A stretch of 64,000 nucleotides of DNA from Seriola aureovittata (lineage: Eukaryota > Chordata > Actinopteri > Carangiformes > Carangidae): NCBI RefSeq assembly GCF_021018895.1, contig NC_079377.1:5958501-6022500 (forward strand). Reading direction: 5' to 3'. The notes beneath the pieces are model-generated. The model saw nothing but the letters and a program-made list of their open reading frames with translations. It made no database searches and was not told the DNA's origin. This document shows positions 24,601 to 36,000 of the stretch, in pieces. Made by a program: the position numbers and the translations under genes. Numbering within the stretch: the first letter of the stretch is position 1; every line of letters starts with the position of its first letter.

Positions 24601-27399
24601 AAAATATGCTTGTATGTATATAATTAATTTAATCATTAATGAGGTTAGAGGTGTCGGCAGGCAGATTTTGCAACCATGTTTCCCCGTTTCCAGTCTTTAT
24701 GCTGTTCTAAAAGTCTCCTGGCTTAGACTTTATATTGTACAGAGGTAATAGTGGATCAATCTTCTCGTCAAACTCTTTTATAGAAAGCAAATAAACACGT
24801 ATCTCAAAATGTCAAACAATTTAACATTAAGAATTTTCACTTCAAAAATCTCTTATTCTTTTCATCCTAATACCTTTACTTTACTTACCTTTTGATAACA
24901 GGATGAAGACATGACTTCAGGTTTCTATCACCCTGTGCTACTGAACCTAGCTCAGCACTGTCCAGTAGGATCATCTTTTGTTTCAGCTCCTTAAACCTCT
25001 GCAGCTCATCCTCATCCACTGACTCATCCTGCTCCTCCACACTGGACCCCATCAGCTCTGACAGCTGGAGCTTCTCCACCACTGGCAACTCTACCAATGA
25101 AAAAACCATGGCAGATACAAGTGTGATGTGGGGGCAGCCAACACCAGCCATAACACTGCAGTCTACAGCTACAGTGGCTATAGTGGAAGTACAGATAACT
25201 AGTTGATTACCAAGAGTTCTTTCCCAATTATGTAGGCAAAGATTTATCAGCTTTTTATGAGCAAATTCACACAACCAATAATAGCAGGTAAAACATTCCT
25301 CACTAAACATCTACTGTATGTGGAAGGCAGAGCAGAATATGTGGTCAAGAAGTTTTGAGTGAATTAAACAATAAATGGCTGAATGTAACTTTTACCCACA
25401 TGTATTATAATTAGACTCAAACAGACTAAATAAATGAATGGTGTATATTCAAATTTGATAAACTTTTACTCTGAGCCAATTAAAGGAAAGGAGATTCCCC
25501 CCCATGGAGACCAGAGGCCTGTCTTTGTTAATAACCTTTTGGGCAGGGAGATTAATCCTTTGATCGAGGGGTTTGGCTCTGCTCATTGTGCAGCAGCAGA
25601 CTCTCCTGTGGAGGGCTGTCTTGGGCTTCTCACAGTGATTATCTCTAGACAGTGCTTAGTGACAGAAAGCTCCTGTTTAGAGCCCACAGGTTATTGATCA
25701 TTTTCATCTGGCTAAAAATATTGCAGAGCTGGAACAGGGGTGTCAAAAAAAAAGAAAAGAAGAATCAGCTGCGTGGCACGCGCCGTCTCCAAGGGAACAG
25801 GAGTCACACCAGTGAAGCGGTAGCAGGGCTTGGAGCTATTTTTGTGGCCAGCCGTCCTATCTTTGTCAAAAAGAGCAGATGGCTAGGATGCATGTGCATA
25901 CTGAACACCTTGCTGCTGCCCTGTTCAAAGTTAAGTTGCCTTTGATTCACCTGCAGGGGCCTTCCTCATGCTAACTTGTCGCTTCACCATGGCACTCCTC
26001 AGGTACTGGAGGATGCCCTGGATACCCTGGTGCACAATGTCTTGTGGAGGGAAAGTGATAGGGCAGTTCCTCAGGTTCAGGCCTCTCAGGGTAATCACAT
26101 TTCCTGGAAAAAGGTAAATAATGAATCATTATGTTTACAGCATACACTTTGGCATTCAGCTGACACTCTTATCCAGATTATTTTGCAATGAATGCATCAG
26201 TAGATGAAGCTCACTTGGTGTACATACCTCCATTACCTTCATTACTTTAATGCAAGCAACAGTGCAGTAATAAGCTTCAGTGATAACAACTAAGAGGAAA
26301 GCAAAACATTTTAATCCATATTGTATGTCTTTTCTATTAGTAACTACTAGTTATTCATCACACGTAATCTAGATTTTAATTTGCTGCCAGTCAGGCTTAT
26401 TGAAACTGATGAAACAACTTGTCATTTCAAAGAGCAGAGACACTGCTCACTGGTAGAGGTGACTGAACACAACTCACCCAACTCTGGTGGAAGTTCTGAG
26501 ATAGGATTCCCTTCTAGTAGTAATGTTTTCAGAGACCTAAATGAACCAAATAATAGCTCATTAGATGATTGCAAGGGCAATGCCTTGATCAAGATGCATG
26601 TTTAATCCTAAAATGAACTGGGGGAAATTGTACAAGATATGCTTTAGTCAAACCCAGATAAAATATTAATGTTAATCTCCTTTGCCACAATTTGGAATCA
26701 TATATTTATTTTTCAGAGCATATGCTACTTAACAGAACACTCTAAAATAGAAATATTCTGATCAAAAAATGTTCTGAAATGTGACAAATAAGCATACCAT
26801 ACTCCCATAGTGGCCTTGGGGTTTGGAATTAAACAACATATATTTCAAAGAGCAATTGCATAAGTAGCCTACCTGTGCAAGCCAATTTCAGCAGGGAGCG
26901 ACACAATTTGGTTATTTCTGAGGTCCAGCCACTGCAGGCTGGGCAAGTTGATGAACAATGAACCTGTGATACTGGATATCTGGTTGCCTTCAAGATATAA
27001 ATACTGAAGATGATACAATGTGCAGTTAGAATTAATAGATAATGCAGAAAAATAAATTAAACATAGATCTTATAATGCTGGCCTAATGTTTTAGTGGAAG
27101 GATTTTTTGCTTGAAAACTACTGCAGCATACAGTATGCAGCTGGGTGTGTAGAGGTTGACAAATGCACAATAAAGTTGAAACTGACCTTTAGTGTGTTAC
27201 TTTTCAAAATACTTTCCGAAACATGTTTTAGCTTAGTTCTGCTCAGACACAATGTCTCTGTTGAATAGGGTTCACCAAGCTCCTGTGGCTCAGCATCCTC
27301 AGGCATAAAGTGGGGGGTCTGTGGTTTGACAATACTGTTCCCAAAGACATAGCTTCGCTGCAGGTCTGGGATCTCCTCATTCTCCTCAGGGGAAGACAT
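21583..27399 (-). CDS. lrrc27: Leucine-rich repeat-containing protein 27, complete, ten coding exons
   Basis: Coding exons on the minus strand are 27399-27187, 27003-26873, 26536-26478, 26103-25951, 25090-24889, 23854-23714, 23359-23254, 22631-22534, 21920-21800 and 21696-21583. All have GT-AG borders and the phases agree throughout (1338 bp, 445 residues plus TGA). Residues about 50-165 form leucine-rich repeats: YLYLEGNQIS, LQWLDLRNNQI, LKTLLLEGNPI, LRGLNLRNCPI. An acidic linker follows, and then a charged coiled coil from about residue 270 to the end. This matches human LRRC27 (about 530 residues) repeat by repeat; the fish protein is shorter in the N-terminal leader and the middle. The biochemical role is not established; the LRR part is presumably a protein-binding surface. 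The start ATG is preceded by CTACA, with A at -3. A 5' UTR intron and an X-box lie upstream. No frameshift or premature stop was found. Confidence 0.95.
21800..21920 (-). CDS. lrrc27: lrrc27 coding exon 9 (coiled coil)
   Basis: Encodes SARELERQIRAQVEKMQERR and then TTSEQMAAAEQDVEE. It parallels the human LEEKIKQHVLQMREQRR helix. The acceptor is TTTTCCAG and the donor GAGAG|GTCAAA, which is weaker at positions +4 to +6. Confidence 0.92.
22534..22631 (-). CDS. lrrc27: lrrc27 coding exon 8
   Basis: Encodes EAEADLEPDVEESSDTLQRQ and then MSTMSIKECEETR. It is in phase with both neighbours. The acceptor is TGTTATAG and the donor ACAAG|GTACAT. Confidence 0.9.
23254..23359 (-). CDS. lrrc27: lrrc27 coding exon 7 (coiled coil)
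   Basis: Read in the frame fixed by the exon 6 phase, this gives SQEILRNWRTQAKFTQEKK and a lysine-rich tail, comparable to the human LQEWRERAQRMRKRKEE. A longer open frame through the same DNA (GTGAHKPSS...) is out of phase and is not the product. The acceptor is CCTTTAG and the donor CAGAG|GTATGT. Confidence 0.92.
23714..23854 (-). CDS. lrrc27: lrrc27 coding exon 6 (coiled coil)
   Basis: Encodes a basic stretch and then RKQAAMKELKEKQAILEQRR, which aligns with the human ALRELQEKQALMEQQRRE heptads. The acceptor is ATTTGTCAG and the donor AGAAA|GTAAGC. Confidence 0.93.
24267..24817. mobile_element. MITE-like palindromic element, copy 2, in an lrrc27 intron
   Basis: The ends are GCTTGACATTTGGGGAAA and, inverted, CTCAAAATGTCAAAC. 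The inner half contains GGTGTCGGCAGGCAG and CCAGTCTTTATGCT, which are also present in the copy at 31428-31905. It sits in the intron between lrrc27 exons 5 and 6 and includes a short telomere-like tract. Confidence 0.75.
24341..24358. repeat. Three telomere-type hexamers
   Basis: (AACCCT)3 within the MITE-like element in the lrrc27 intron. Three units are too few to mark a chromosome fusion point. They may be part of the element or result from slippage. Confidence 0.7.
24889..25090 (-). CDS. lrrc27: lrrc27 coding exon 5 (acidic linker)
   Basis: Encodes VVEKLQLSELMGSS and then an acidic run (VEEQDESVDEDELQRF) followed by KELKQKMILLDS. The last residues resemble the human EEEIRRFWKLRQEI segment. 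The acceptor is ATTGGTAG and the donor AAAAG|GTAAGT. Confidence 0.92.
25951..26103 (-). CDS. lrrc27: lrrc27 coding exon 4 (last LRR)
   Basis: Encodes NVITLRGLNLRNCPITFPPQ and the following helix with ILQYLRSAMVKR, which corresponds to the repeat cap of the human protein. The acceptor is TTTTTCCAG and the donor CTGCAG|GTGAAT. Confidence 0.95.
26478..26536 (-). CDS. lrrc27: lrrc27 coding exon 3 (LRR)
   Basis: A 59-bp exon encoding LKTLLLEGNPISELPPELG. The acceptor is TCATTTAG and the donor TTGG|GTGAGT. It is too short to be found as an ORF by itself but fits exactly between exons 2 and 4. Confidence 0.95.
26873..27003 (-). CDS. lrrc27: lrrc27 coding exon 2 (LRR)
   Basis: Encodes two canonical repeat cores, YLYLEGNQISSI and LQWLDLRNNQIVSLP. 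The acceptor is ATCTTCAG and the donor CACAG|GTAGGC, leaving two bases of the next codon. Confidence 0.95.
27187..27399 (-). CDS. lrrc27: lrrc27 coding exon 1
   Basis: Residues 1-71, from MSSPEENEEI to LKSNTLK. It ends in phase 0 at donor AAG|GTCAGT. The last third begins the first leucine-rich repeat (ETLCLSRTKLKHVSESIL). The exon extends as 5' UTR to 27465, where the acceptor CCACAG lies. Confidence 0.92.
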
Positions 27400-27433
27400 T
27401 GTAGAAGTGATGCAGAGATGTTGTCCAGGGTGT

Positions 27434-27457
27434 TCAGGAGTCTTTTTTCTTTGGCAT
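27434..27457 (-). other. Short upstream ORF in the lrrc27 5' UTR
   Basis: Seven codons (MPKKKDS, then TGA) lie 34 nt upstream of the lrrc27 ATG, inside the exon that contains the start. The ATG context is GAAATGC, with G at -3. It does not overlap the main frame, so reinitiation would be possible. Confidence 0.5.
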
Positions 27458-27465
27458 TTCCCTCC

Positions 27466-27850
27466 CTGTGGTTGAAAACAAGAAAGTCTGTGTAAATGTC
27501 AAATTCAATGGACAGGTTTTGTTTAAACTGCAGAATACTTTTACCTGAGGTTTTAGCTTGCCTAGAGGCAGATGTTAGCTATTCACTCTCTGCTGCTATC
27601 TATCGTTAGCTAACATTAGCAAATAGTTATTTTACTACTGACCGCCCTTTAACATTAACCACCGCCGTATTATCGTACCTGTTATTTGAGTGAACATATG
27701 CGTAAACTCGTGAACCACACTCAGCGTCCTCTCAAAAGAAACAACTCATAAAAAAAGAAGAAGAAAAAAAAAAGAAATAGGAAAATGTTATGCTAAGTTT
27801 TAGCTACCGCCCCACGAGTTTGACGGCGTAACCATAGCAACGCGCTCAAC
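27466..27850 (-). promoter_or_regulatory. lrrc27: lrrc27 5' UTR exon, first intron and core promoter
   Basis: A donor AACAG|GTACGA at 27679/27678 pairs with the acceptor CAACCACAG ending at 27466, giving a 213-bp intron in the 5' UTR. The upstream limit of the first exon is not visible but should fall near 27750-27850. The region carries the X-box at 27828-27841. A purine-rich tract (27750-27780 on the plus strand) lies just downstream of it in the transcript direction. Confidence 0.6.
27828..27841. promoter_or_regulatory. RFX X-box motif (lrrc27 promoter)
   Basis: GTAACCATAGCAAC fits the X-box consensus GTNRCC-N(0-3)-RGYAAC at every constrained position. RFX-family factors bind such sites in promoters of ciliary genes. 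It lies about 150 bp upstream of the lrrc27 5' UTR donor and about 1.5 kb upstream of stk32c on the other strand, so lrrc27 is the likelier target. Binding is inferred from sequence only. Confidence 0.75.
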
Positions 27851-29362
27851 ACTGACTACGGCAACTGTCCACGTGCAAACAAGGCGAACTGCATTCATAT
27901 TATATCAACCAGACTTTCTTGAATTAAATTTGCAAAATGTATCAATACTTTGTAAAGGTGAACAGGTCAATACCAAGGCTACAAGAAACAACATTACAGA
28001 TGTCATACTTTGTAATGTGCAGTGGTGTAACTGGGCAGCAACAGGAGTAAATAATGTTGGTGTGCAGATTGAAGACAAAGTGTTAAATCCTTTTTCCCCC
28101 TCAGTGATCCGGCACCACCCATCCATCTTCTAATGAGATTGTGGAACAATTCACTGAGGTTCATTTAGGCTGGGGGATAGTAGCAGTTCTCTGCTGGTAA
28201 CAAGAGATGACAACACTGCCGTTTGTACTGAGCTATCCTGGCTTCACCTACAGAGGCTGGTCCTTATGTGTTGATATGCATGACAGTGTGTGATACAGAG
28301 CTACGTCGACTACAGTCACTGGCCAGCAACTGTCACACTACTCTCACAAGCGTCAAGTTAGTCAGAACACCAAATGGGGAACTTCCGGTTCTTACTTTCA
28401 ATATAAAAGTCTCCTGAGCAAATGTTTACAGTAAAAACACAAAAACAACGATTACACTGCACTAGAATGATTTTTTTGAAGGATATAAATCAAAACTTTT
28501 TTTTTTTTCTGTTCAGCTACAGGGCACTTACATGTTATGTAGGCTAGATGCATGCCATAGTAGAAAACGTGTTATTTTTTATATAGGCTACAGAGTATGT
28601 GACTGAAATCATACTCATTCCCTCAAACATATATGTAAATGTTTATTTTGTCAAGACTGCATTTAATCACTGTTAAATCAATTTTGCACCTCATATTGCT
28701 TTAGTGATGATTTATAATATTCATTTGTAATCTAAATTGACTGAAATTGGACTATTAACAGCTTTAACGTAAATAATTTAATCAATTTAATTGATCTATC
28801 TATTAATCGAAGTTCATGTAGCCTACTGTTGGCATTCTAAATTCTTAAATTGATCTAGATGATGCCACCATCAGTGGCTGCTGATTTGAGGTGACCTCAG
28901 TGATTTCAGTATAATAGCCTGTGTCTACGCTTTTATTTTCAATGCCAAATAGCTTGACTTCCTGTTTCGTTTTAGCTAACTATGTAAAAGTCGACGTAGC
29001 TTTTACTCACAGCCCCGACAAACATAAGTCTGTCGGTTTGTGCTGGTAGGCTACGGAAGACAACTGAACAATACCAGTGCCGAGTGATTACATTAACCTG
29101 CAGCAGTAACAAACTGAACAGTTTTTCTTTTAAGATATTTGGTAGTCCGTCGGTACCTGCTACATTTGCTCTCTCCTGGTGTTGAAAGACTTTAACTGGC
29201 GGTGCTCAAATTTTCGGCAGAATTAAATAACGGATAAGTAAAGCGAAATAACGGACACGGTTTTGGTGAAATGTGTGGTTATTCATACTGTCTTTTGAGG
29301 AGGGTGTCCAACACAGAGCTGTAGTTTCTCTTCAAGAGGCAAGGAATGCAATCTGAGCATCA
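27842..29362. other. Region between lrrc27 and stk32c (head-to-head)
   Basis: About 1.5 kb between the divergent lrrc27 and stk32c genes. It must hold the stk32c promoter and 5' UTR, probably in 28900-29362 where CpGs become more frequent. No TATA box was identified. A T-run occurs at about 28497-28509. No other gene was seen. Confidence 0.6.
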
Positions 29363-29444
29363 ATGTTTCACTGGGGCAAGTGGAAGAAGAGGATGGGAGC
29401 CAATAGTTCTTCAAAGAGACCAGTTTTCGATGAAAAGGAAGATG
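29346..29444 (+). other. Overlapping upstream ORF of stk32c
   Basis: An ATG with G at -3 starts a 33-codon frame that is +2 relative to the kinase frame and covers both kinase start codons. It remains open to the end of exon 1. After splicing, the first three bases of exon 2 (56044-56046) are TGA, so the frame closes exactly at the exon junction. Whether the ATG is transcribed depends on the unknown transcription start. Confidence 0.5.
29363..29444 (+). CDS. stk32c: stk32c coding exon 1
   Basis: Encodes residues 1-27 and one base of the next codon, ending at donor GATG|GTAAGT. The first ATG has a poor context (T at -3, T at +4). The second ATG at 29393 has A at -3 and G at +4 and begins MGANSSSK, which fits the N-myristoylation pattern of glycine at 2 and serine at 6. 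Confidence 0.92.
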
Positions 29445-29984
29445 GTAAGTGATTGAAAAGTAAACGCGGGTTTCCCAAGAACCTACCTAGAATTAAAAGA
29501 CATGTAGGACTTGTAGCCAACAGTTAGTCTCCCTGTTCATATCAATGTGTAATTTACAGTGTTCTTATTTTACTGCATCTTTCAAGTTAGCACTAGCATG
29601 TGACACCAACGCTACCAAAGTTTTGAAAGTTGCTACTTCGACAGAGGAGCACTTGCTGTTTAGGCTGTTGTAGTTTATCCTAAACGAAAAATTATGTTCC
29701 TTTTATTCAACAAAGGTGGTGTTTGAAAGTCTTGGAAATGTTGTGGGCGTGAAGTCCAACTTCTGACTAACAGACGCCTGTACTGTCTGTCAGTTTTATT
29801 TTCCAGAGGCGATAATAAAAAAGCCAAGCATCCTCAAAATTGGTATTTTCATCACACTCACGAACGCCTACTTAACGAACACTGACAGAATATAAAGTTC
29901 CTGCTTCAAATTAGCTCATGTGCAGATAAAGTAAAGATCATTCTCACAAGGGAAAATGTGTAGCACTACCACTCTGTCACTGTT

Positions 29985-30015
<31 letters not shown>

Positions 30016-33000
30016 GAAAATACATTAATGCCTGAATGAACCCTTTGAAATAGGGACTATTTGAAGACAGAGAGCTAATTGCATAATTAAGGCAAGATTA
30101 GTGTCATGCATGGAAGTAACGTTAATTCATGATATGTTGTCAGTGTATGGGAAATAAGCCTCTTGGGAGTGAAATCCATAAGCTTAGTATTGAATCACAG
30201 AATCTGTGTGATAGACTTCTGCAGAAATCCACTGTTGCTACAGAGCTGTCATCAGTGTGCTGGCCAAGTTACAGGCGAAACTTGAGTAAATGAGGTCATT
30301 TCTCTGCAGGGATATGATCATATGGCTTCTCTCTGTGTGTGTGTGTGTGTGTGTGTGTGTTTGTGTTTGTGTTTTGTATTGCATACAAGGATAAACCCAA
30401 GCTCACAGCTTTTTGTCAGTAGCCTTCAAGAAAAGTGTCCAGCACTAATTGAGAGGAGCGGTTATTGAAAAGAACAGGAGTGGTCCTACAGCCCTAAGTG
30501 GTATGCCCTCACCCTTTCATTGAGCAGGTGATCAAAGTCCAAATTCATGTACTGAGGCTTAGGGAAATTATCTTGGCCATAGTGTGAGTTACTTCATCAG
30601 CATCATCATGGTCATGATAGTTACATTTTGTCAAAACCAACATTACGATCCATAGACTGAGGTTAGATTTGTTCTTTGGTGCCAAGGTGCATTTGATGTC
30701 ATTACATGTAATCTAGAGTGCGTCCCTTTTATGCATCAATGAAATGATCTTCTGCTGACCAAGTAGTGAACAGTATGTGCTGGGCACATATGCCTTGGAA
30801 AGAAACAACTGTTATTGTCAATCCGATCACCTTGAACACTTGTGAAACACCGATTCTACACAGCCTTTGTAAACCAGCTGCTTCTCTTTCACCTTGCTCA
30901 TCTTTCAAAGAGTTGCCTAGCACTGATAATAGTCTGAGCAAACCACGGTGCACTGCGCTGTGGATGCTGACTTAGACTATAGATGTCTCTTGCAGCCTTT
31001 CAGGTCTCTTAGAAACAGTATCTCTTGGCTTCTTGGAAAACAGCATATGGCCTACATTAGGCAGTAATATTAGAGCAGCGTTTGGCTCAAAAGGCTGCAA
31101 ACATAATCAAGTGGTCAGGTTGATGTCCAAGCGTAGCTGCCAAAAGGGCTTTTTTGGCAAATAGTTTGATTAGCAAAGGAAGGCTGTGGAATTGATTGAG
31201 GTGCACATCCTGATCATCGCTGCATTGCTTTTCTCACTGAAACACACTGAAATAACAGCAGTCAGGGTGAGAGATGAATAAAAGTCAGTGGTAGATAAAT
31301 GGTGGTGAAAGTGTAGTCTCTTTTTTCTCTTTGGCTACTAAATTAGTAAATGTTAAATTTCAGAAACTACCACATCCTGTACAAGTGGTATCCAAGCTTT
31401 TTGGCTTGTGTACTTTTCAAAGAAATAGTTTGAAATTTGGTTATAAATTTGCTTTCTTGCCAAGCATTAGCTGATATAGCTCATATATGTCTGGTATATT
31501 TGAAGATACCAGCATCCAGTTAGCTTAATTTAACTGAAAGACAGAGCTCCGTCCTTGTTCTGTCCAATGGTAACAGCATTTCCTTAACAGCAGGAAAGCT
31601 CTCACAACCAAAGGTTGGTTTTATGGTTAGTAGAGAAATGGTCAGGCACATAATGCCCCATAAAAATCACCTTATGTTGTTTTTACCCTTTGTTTTTGTA
31701 TGGATCATACAAACACAATTTAACATGTAAATCAGTGAGCTTTAGGGGTGCCGGCAGGCAGAGTGTGTTATCTGTGGATGGAGCCGGACTGTATCCCTCT
31801 GTTCCCAGTCTTTCTGCTAATTTAAGGTAACTAATTGAGATAGCTTCATATTTACTGCAAAGACATCTACTTATTGGCAACAAAGTGAATGTAAAATGTT
31901 GGACTGTTACTTTAAAAGGAAGCAGTTTGGATCCCTTTATCACTGGATGAGCTAAAACAAAGACTTAAAAGTGAAAATTCTCCTCTCAGATTGTTTAATT
32001 TGATAATTTTTTAGATGCCTGAAGTCACTTGATTTTTTTTCATAAGCAGCAAGCCCATAACACTTTGCTTTTGTAACCTCTTGTGAGTATTCATCAATAT
32101 TTTTCTCTAATTTTATGAACAAAATAATGAATCCTTTCGGTGGAAAAAAATTTTAAATGAATTAGCCAATAAAGAAAACAATCACCAATTGCAGCCGCAC
32201 TGTAACTGAGTAAAATTACTCCACAAGTTGTTAACACAGTAGGACGTGAATGACTGAGTGTAGACATTGTTTAGTTTAACTATTGGCCATGCTCCAGACA
32301 AAGGAGCACTTCACTCTGTCCAAGTCCTCATCTAAACCAAGAACAGCACTGGCTTGTTGCTTTTTGAAAGAGGGTACTTGTTGTGAATGTGCTACAGTAT
32401 TCAGGAGAGAGTGCAGAAATTGACAAATGCCTGCTTTAATCCAGTATGGGTGTGGACTTGGCGCACTTGTTGTTTTTGCTCCAAAGGATTTAGAAAGTAT
32501 GCAAAAATGTGTGCGTGATTGTGCATGCAGAAGATGCTGTTAATTGTTTTGTCTGTTTATTGTGTTGTTATATTGTTGAATCCATTTGATCTTCCTTGTT
32601 AAGCCAAAGGCAAATTTCCACTTCTGTGGACAATAAACTTCTGTTCTTTGTGTAGGCGCGTGTGTGTGTGTGTGCCTGAATGTCTGAGTGTGTGCGTGAC
32701 TACTCTTCCCGTCAAGGATAAGTATATGAGGCAATGAAAGCAGATTTGGTTGAGGATAAAGATAGATGCAGAGTGAGATGGCTGATTACTTGCACTGAGT
32801 ACTGAGGCGCTCACTTTCTTTCATCTCTGTTACAGACTCTCTATTTCTCCCACTCTCTTTATTCAACTCAACTTCATGGCTGCCTGCAGCTACTGGCCAC
32901 TTGCCACAGCGGAGGTCCACTGTAATTGGCCTTAGCAGTAACGCAATAGGTGGGGAATACTGCCGTGGTCATATTGCGGTATCATCTGATCGCAGAGTGT

Positions 33001-36000
33001 GGCCACAGTTCCGACTGTTGAGTATTTCCATTGTAGAAACTTCACATTTGTAATATGAGAGTTACATTTAATCTACCAAAGTGTCATCAATTTCAGAAAT
33101 AAATTTGTAATAATGGGCTCAGTTATTTACAATAAATTCAAAACCAGGCTTCTATACTGTATGTGGTATTAATAGAATAATCACAAATGTGTTCTATTTT
33201 TACATGAATAGAATCACGTAAAACAGGAAAGGCTAAAATTTCTGACAAATGTTTTCCATGGTCACAGCTGAAAATTAGCAGTTCAAACTGTTGAAATTAG
33301 GTGGACACTGATAATCTTATCATGGACGATCTTACTTTGGCATGTGATCTACTTTTCAGATGAATTGGACAGATCGAGTCAATAAAACGTTTCTATATTT
33401 AGATATTTAATTTTAAAAGTTCAGTCGCTGCTAACCAGCCCATTGTTAACTGTTAAACCTCTAGCCCACTAACCGCAGCTGGAGACGGCAGTCCTTGTTC
33501 TACCTTGCAGCCTCGGTGAGCTTGGTGTCTCGTGTGTACCGTTATGTTCATTCCACCAAGAGAAAAATACTTACTTATAGCACCTCATAGATAAATAACA
33601 GTGATGTCCAAACAAATACTCCATATGAACTAAAAAAAAACGTGTGACTGAGTTGAAGTGACATGCTTTGTATCAGGGCAACCATATGCACAACTAGTCA
33701 TGTGATCACGAGTTCAATTAAATCTGTGGGGAGACCCGGGATTCAGATCGGAGATCGTTATTCTACCTAAAAAATTGTGATATGATATTTCGGCCAGATC
33801 GCCCACTCCAAGTTAAAATTCTGAAAAACCTGAAAGTGTCAGATATGATATAATCACTGAGTCCCGAGTAAAGCTGAGGTATTGGTTGAAAATGTGAGTG
33901 CTCTTACCACTCAAAATTGAAAAGGACTGAGGAGCACTCACAGGTTCATGTGAAGCTGAAATCCAGGCACTGAAAGAGGTTGAAATGTCAGTTGAAGTGT
34001 TGTCGATGAATTGAGCTGGAAGTGGCAATTAAATTGGAAAAACTGTAAAAACTAAAATTCCAGTAAGTTAAAGTACTGAAAGCAGTTGCTGTAAATTGAA
34101 GATCTGAGACTTGTAGAAGAAGAATTTAAACAGAGAAAACAACGGCTCGGTAAGAGTAGCAAAATAGGGCCAGGAGTTCAGTGCCATTTGGCTGTCTTTG
34201 TATATTTTTTAAAGAAGAATCATATAAATGAGGATAAAGCAGGATCTCCTCCCACAATCTCTCTTTAAAACAAGAATCCATTTTGTTATCTGGAGCATGC
34301 GCAGTCGGCACACTTCAGTCTATTTGTCAGTGATATTCCAGTATCATCATGACATTTAAAATTGGTGTTGTATTTAAATTTAACAGCATAGTTGGCCACT
34401 TAATGGTAGTAATGACAAACTGCTGGCAGGTCACATCTGACAGTGTTTTTACATCTGACTGACTGCATCCACTGCCACTGTTGACAGCGTAGGCCTTTTC
34501 ACAGCAAGTGTCCCAGTGAGTCATGACAGTGTGACAGTGAGCCAGCTCCAACAGTGCCAGCACCTTGAAACTGAAAAAGCCAAATGAAATTTAGCCATCA
34601 TTAATTTCATTATTTACACCTGTGGTTTTCCTACTGTGACATGTCAAAATGTGTTGTTATGAAGAAGACCTGGTGTGCATTTAGTCACACTGTGAGGGTC
34701 AATTTTTCCCAACTGGTTGCTTTTTTATTTTGATACAAATCTCATAAAAGCAGCTCACAGTGCCTCGCGTATGCTTTTTGTCCATCACTCCAGTCTTATG
34801 TAACCTTGTTTGCTTCAGGTGATGTGCAGGTGATGACAGTGGTAGCAGCTCCAGTGCCAGAGTGAAGCCGTCTTCAAAGAGACGAGCTCAGCTTGATGCT
34901 GAGGTGACAACAGAGGGAAGAAAGGGCTCTCTTGCTTGTTGAGGTGTTTGTGCCTGTGCCTGTTTCTGTGCAGGGAGGAAGGGATTAGGACAAGGGGAAC
35001 ACAATTGATGTGGGGTGGGAGGGAGGAAGAGTGTCTACGTGGATTCTTTCACACCTGCTGATTGTTCTGTCTTTTATTTCTGCTGTTTTTGTAGAGGTCA
35101 GGCAAGTGCTGACCTCTACAAAGGGAGTAAGTACACAGAGCTTTATTGTTGACCATAAATCCACTCATCTTTGTTGCTGGCAAATGCAAGACTGGAACTG
35201 ATAAAAGGAGCATCTAATAAAGCAAACGAAAGTGTCAGCCATAGGCACTGTTGCAGCAGTAGTTAGGTTAGTTTAATATTTTGGCTCTGTGGTCGTACAG
35301 TTCTTTTATGGAGAAATACATTACTGCTCTCAGCCCGCCCTCAGCTCATTCCCACCACTTCGATTACTGAACCAGATTCATGTTGGAGAGACGAGAGGCA
35401 GCACTCTCGCCAAGACAATTCCTGCGGGAAACCTGAATGAAACTGTAAGTACATTTTCACTGTGCCCATGCTCAGGCAACCTCGTAGCAAATAACTTGGA
35501 TCGCAGAGGATAAAAACTCGGATCGCAAATCACAAAGTCAACACAAGTTGCTTGACAGAATGACAGATGTAAACTCTCTGTAGTTTATAAACCCATTCAT
35601 TATGCAGGGGGAGCGTGTGTGTATGTGTGTAGTGTCTGACTGTATTTGTAGGGAGGCCTCTGTGCAGTGTAGTGAGACAAACCCTGGGCTTCCATGTTTC
35701 ATTTGGCAGCAGCCCAGACAGTTTTGCCCATAGAAACTAATTAAAACCAGTTCTCAGATAATCTCAGTGTCCCTGCAATGTTTCTATGTCAAATGGATTT
35801 CCATTTTCTTTAGAATAGTAGTCTGGTTGGTTGGTTCTATAGACATTCAAGTGTATAGGCTTTACCTTTTTGGTTAATTACTTCCTTTTCAGTTAATGAA
35901 AAGGAAAATATTACAGGGGGATTATTGACTATTCGCCTAGGAAGCCTCTTCAGTTTTCAATTACAAATATACAAATATAGTGTACAGTGATAACAGTGGA

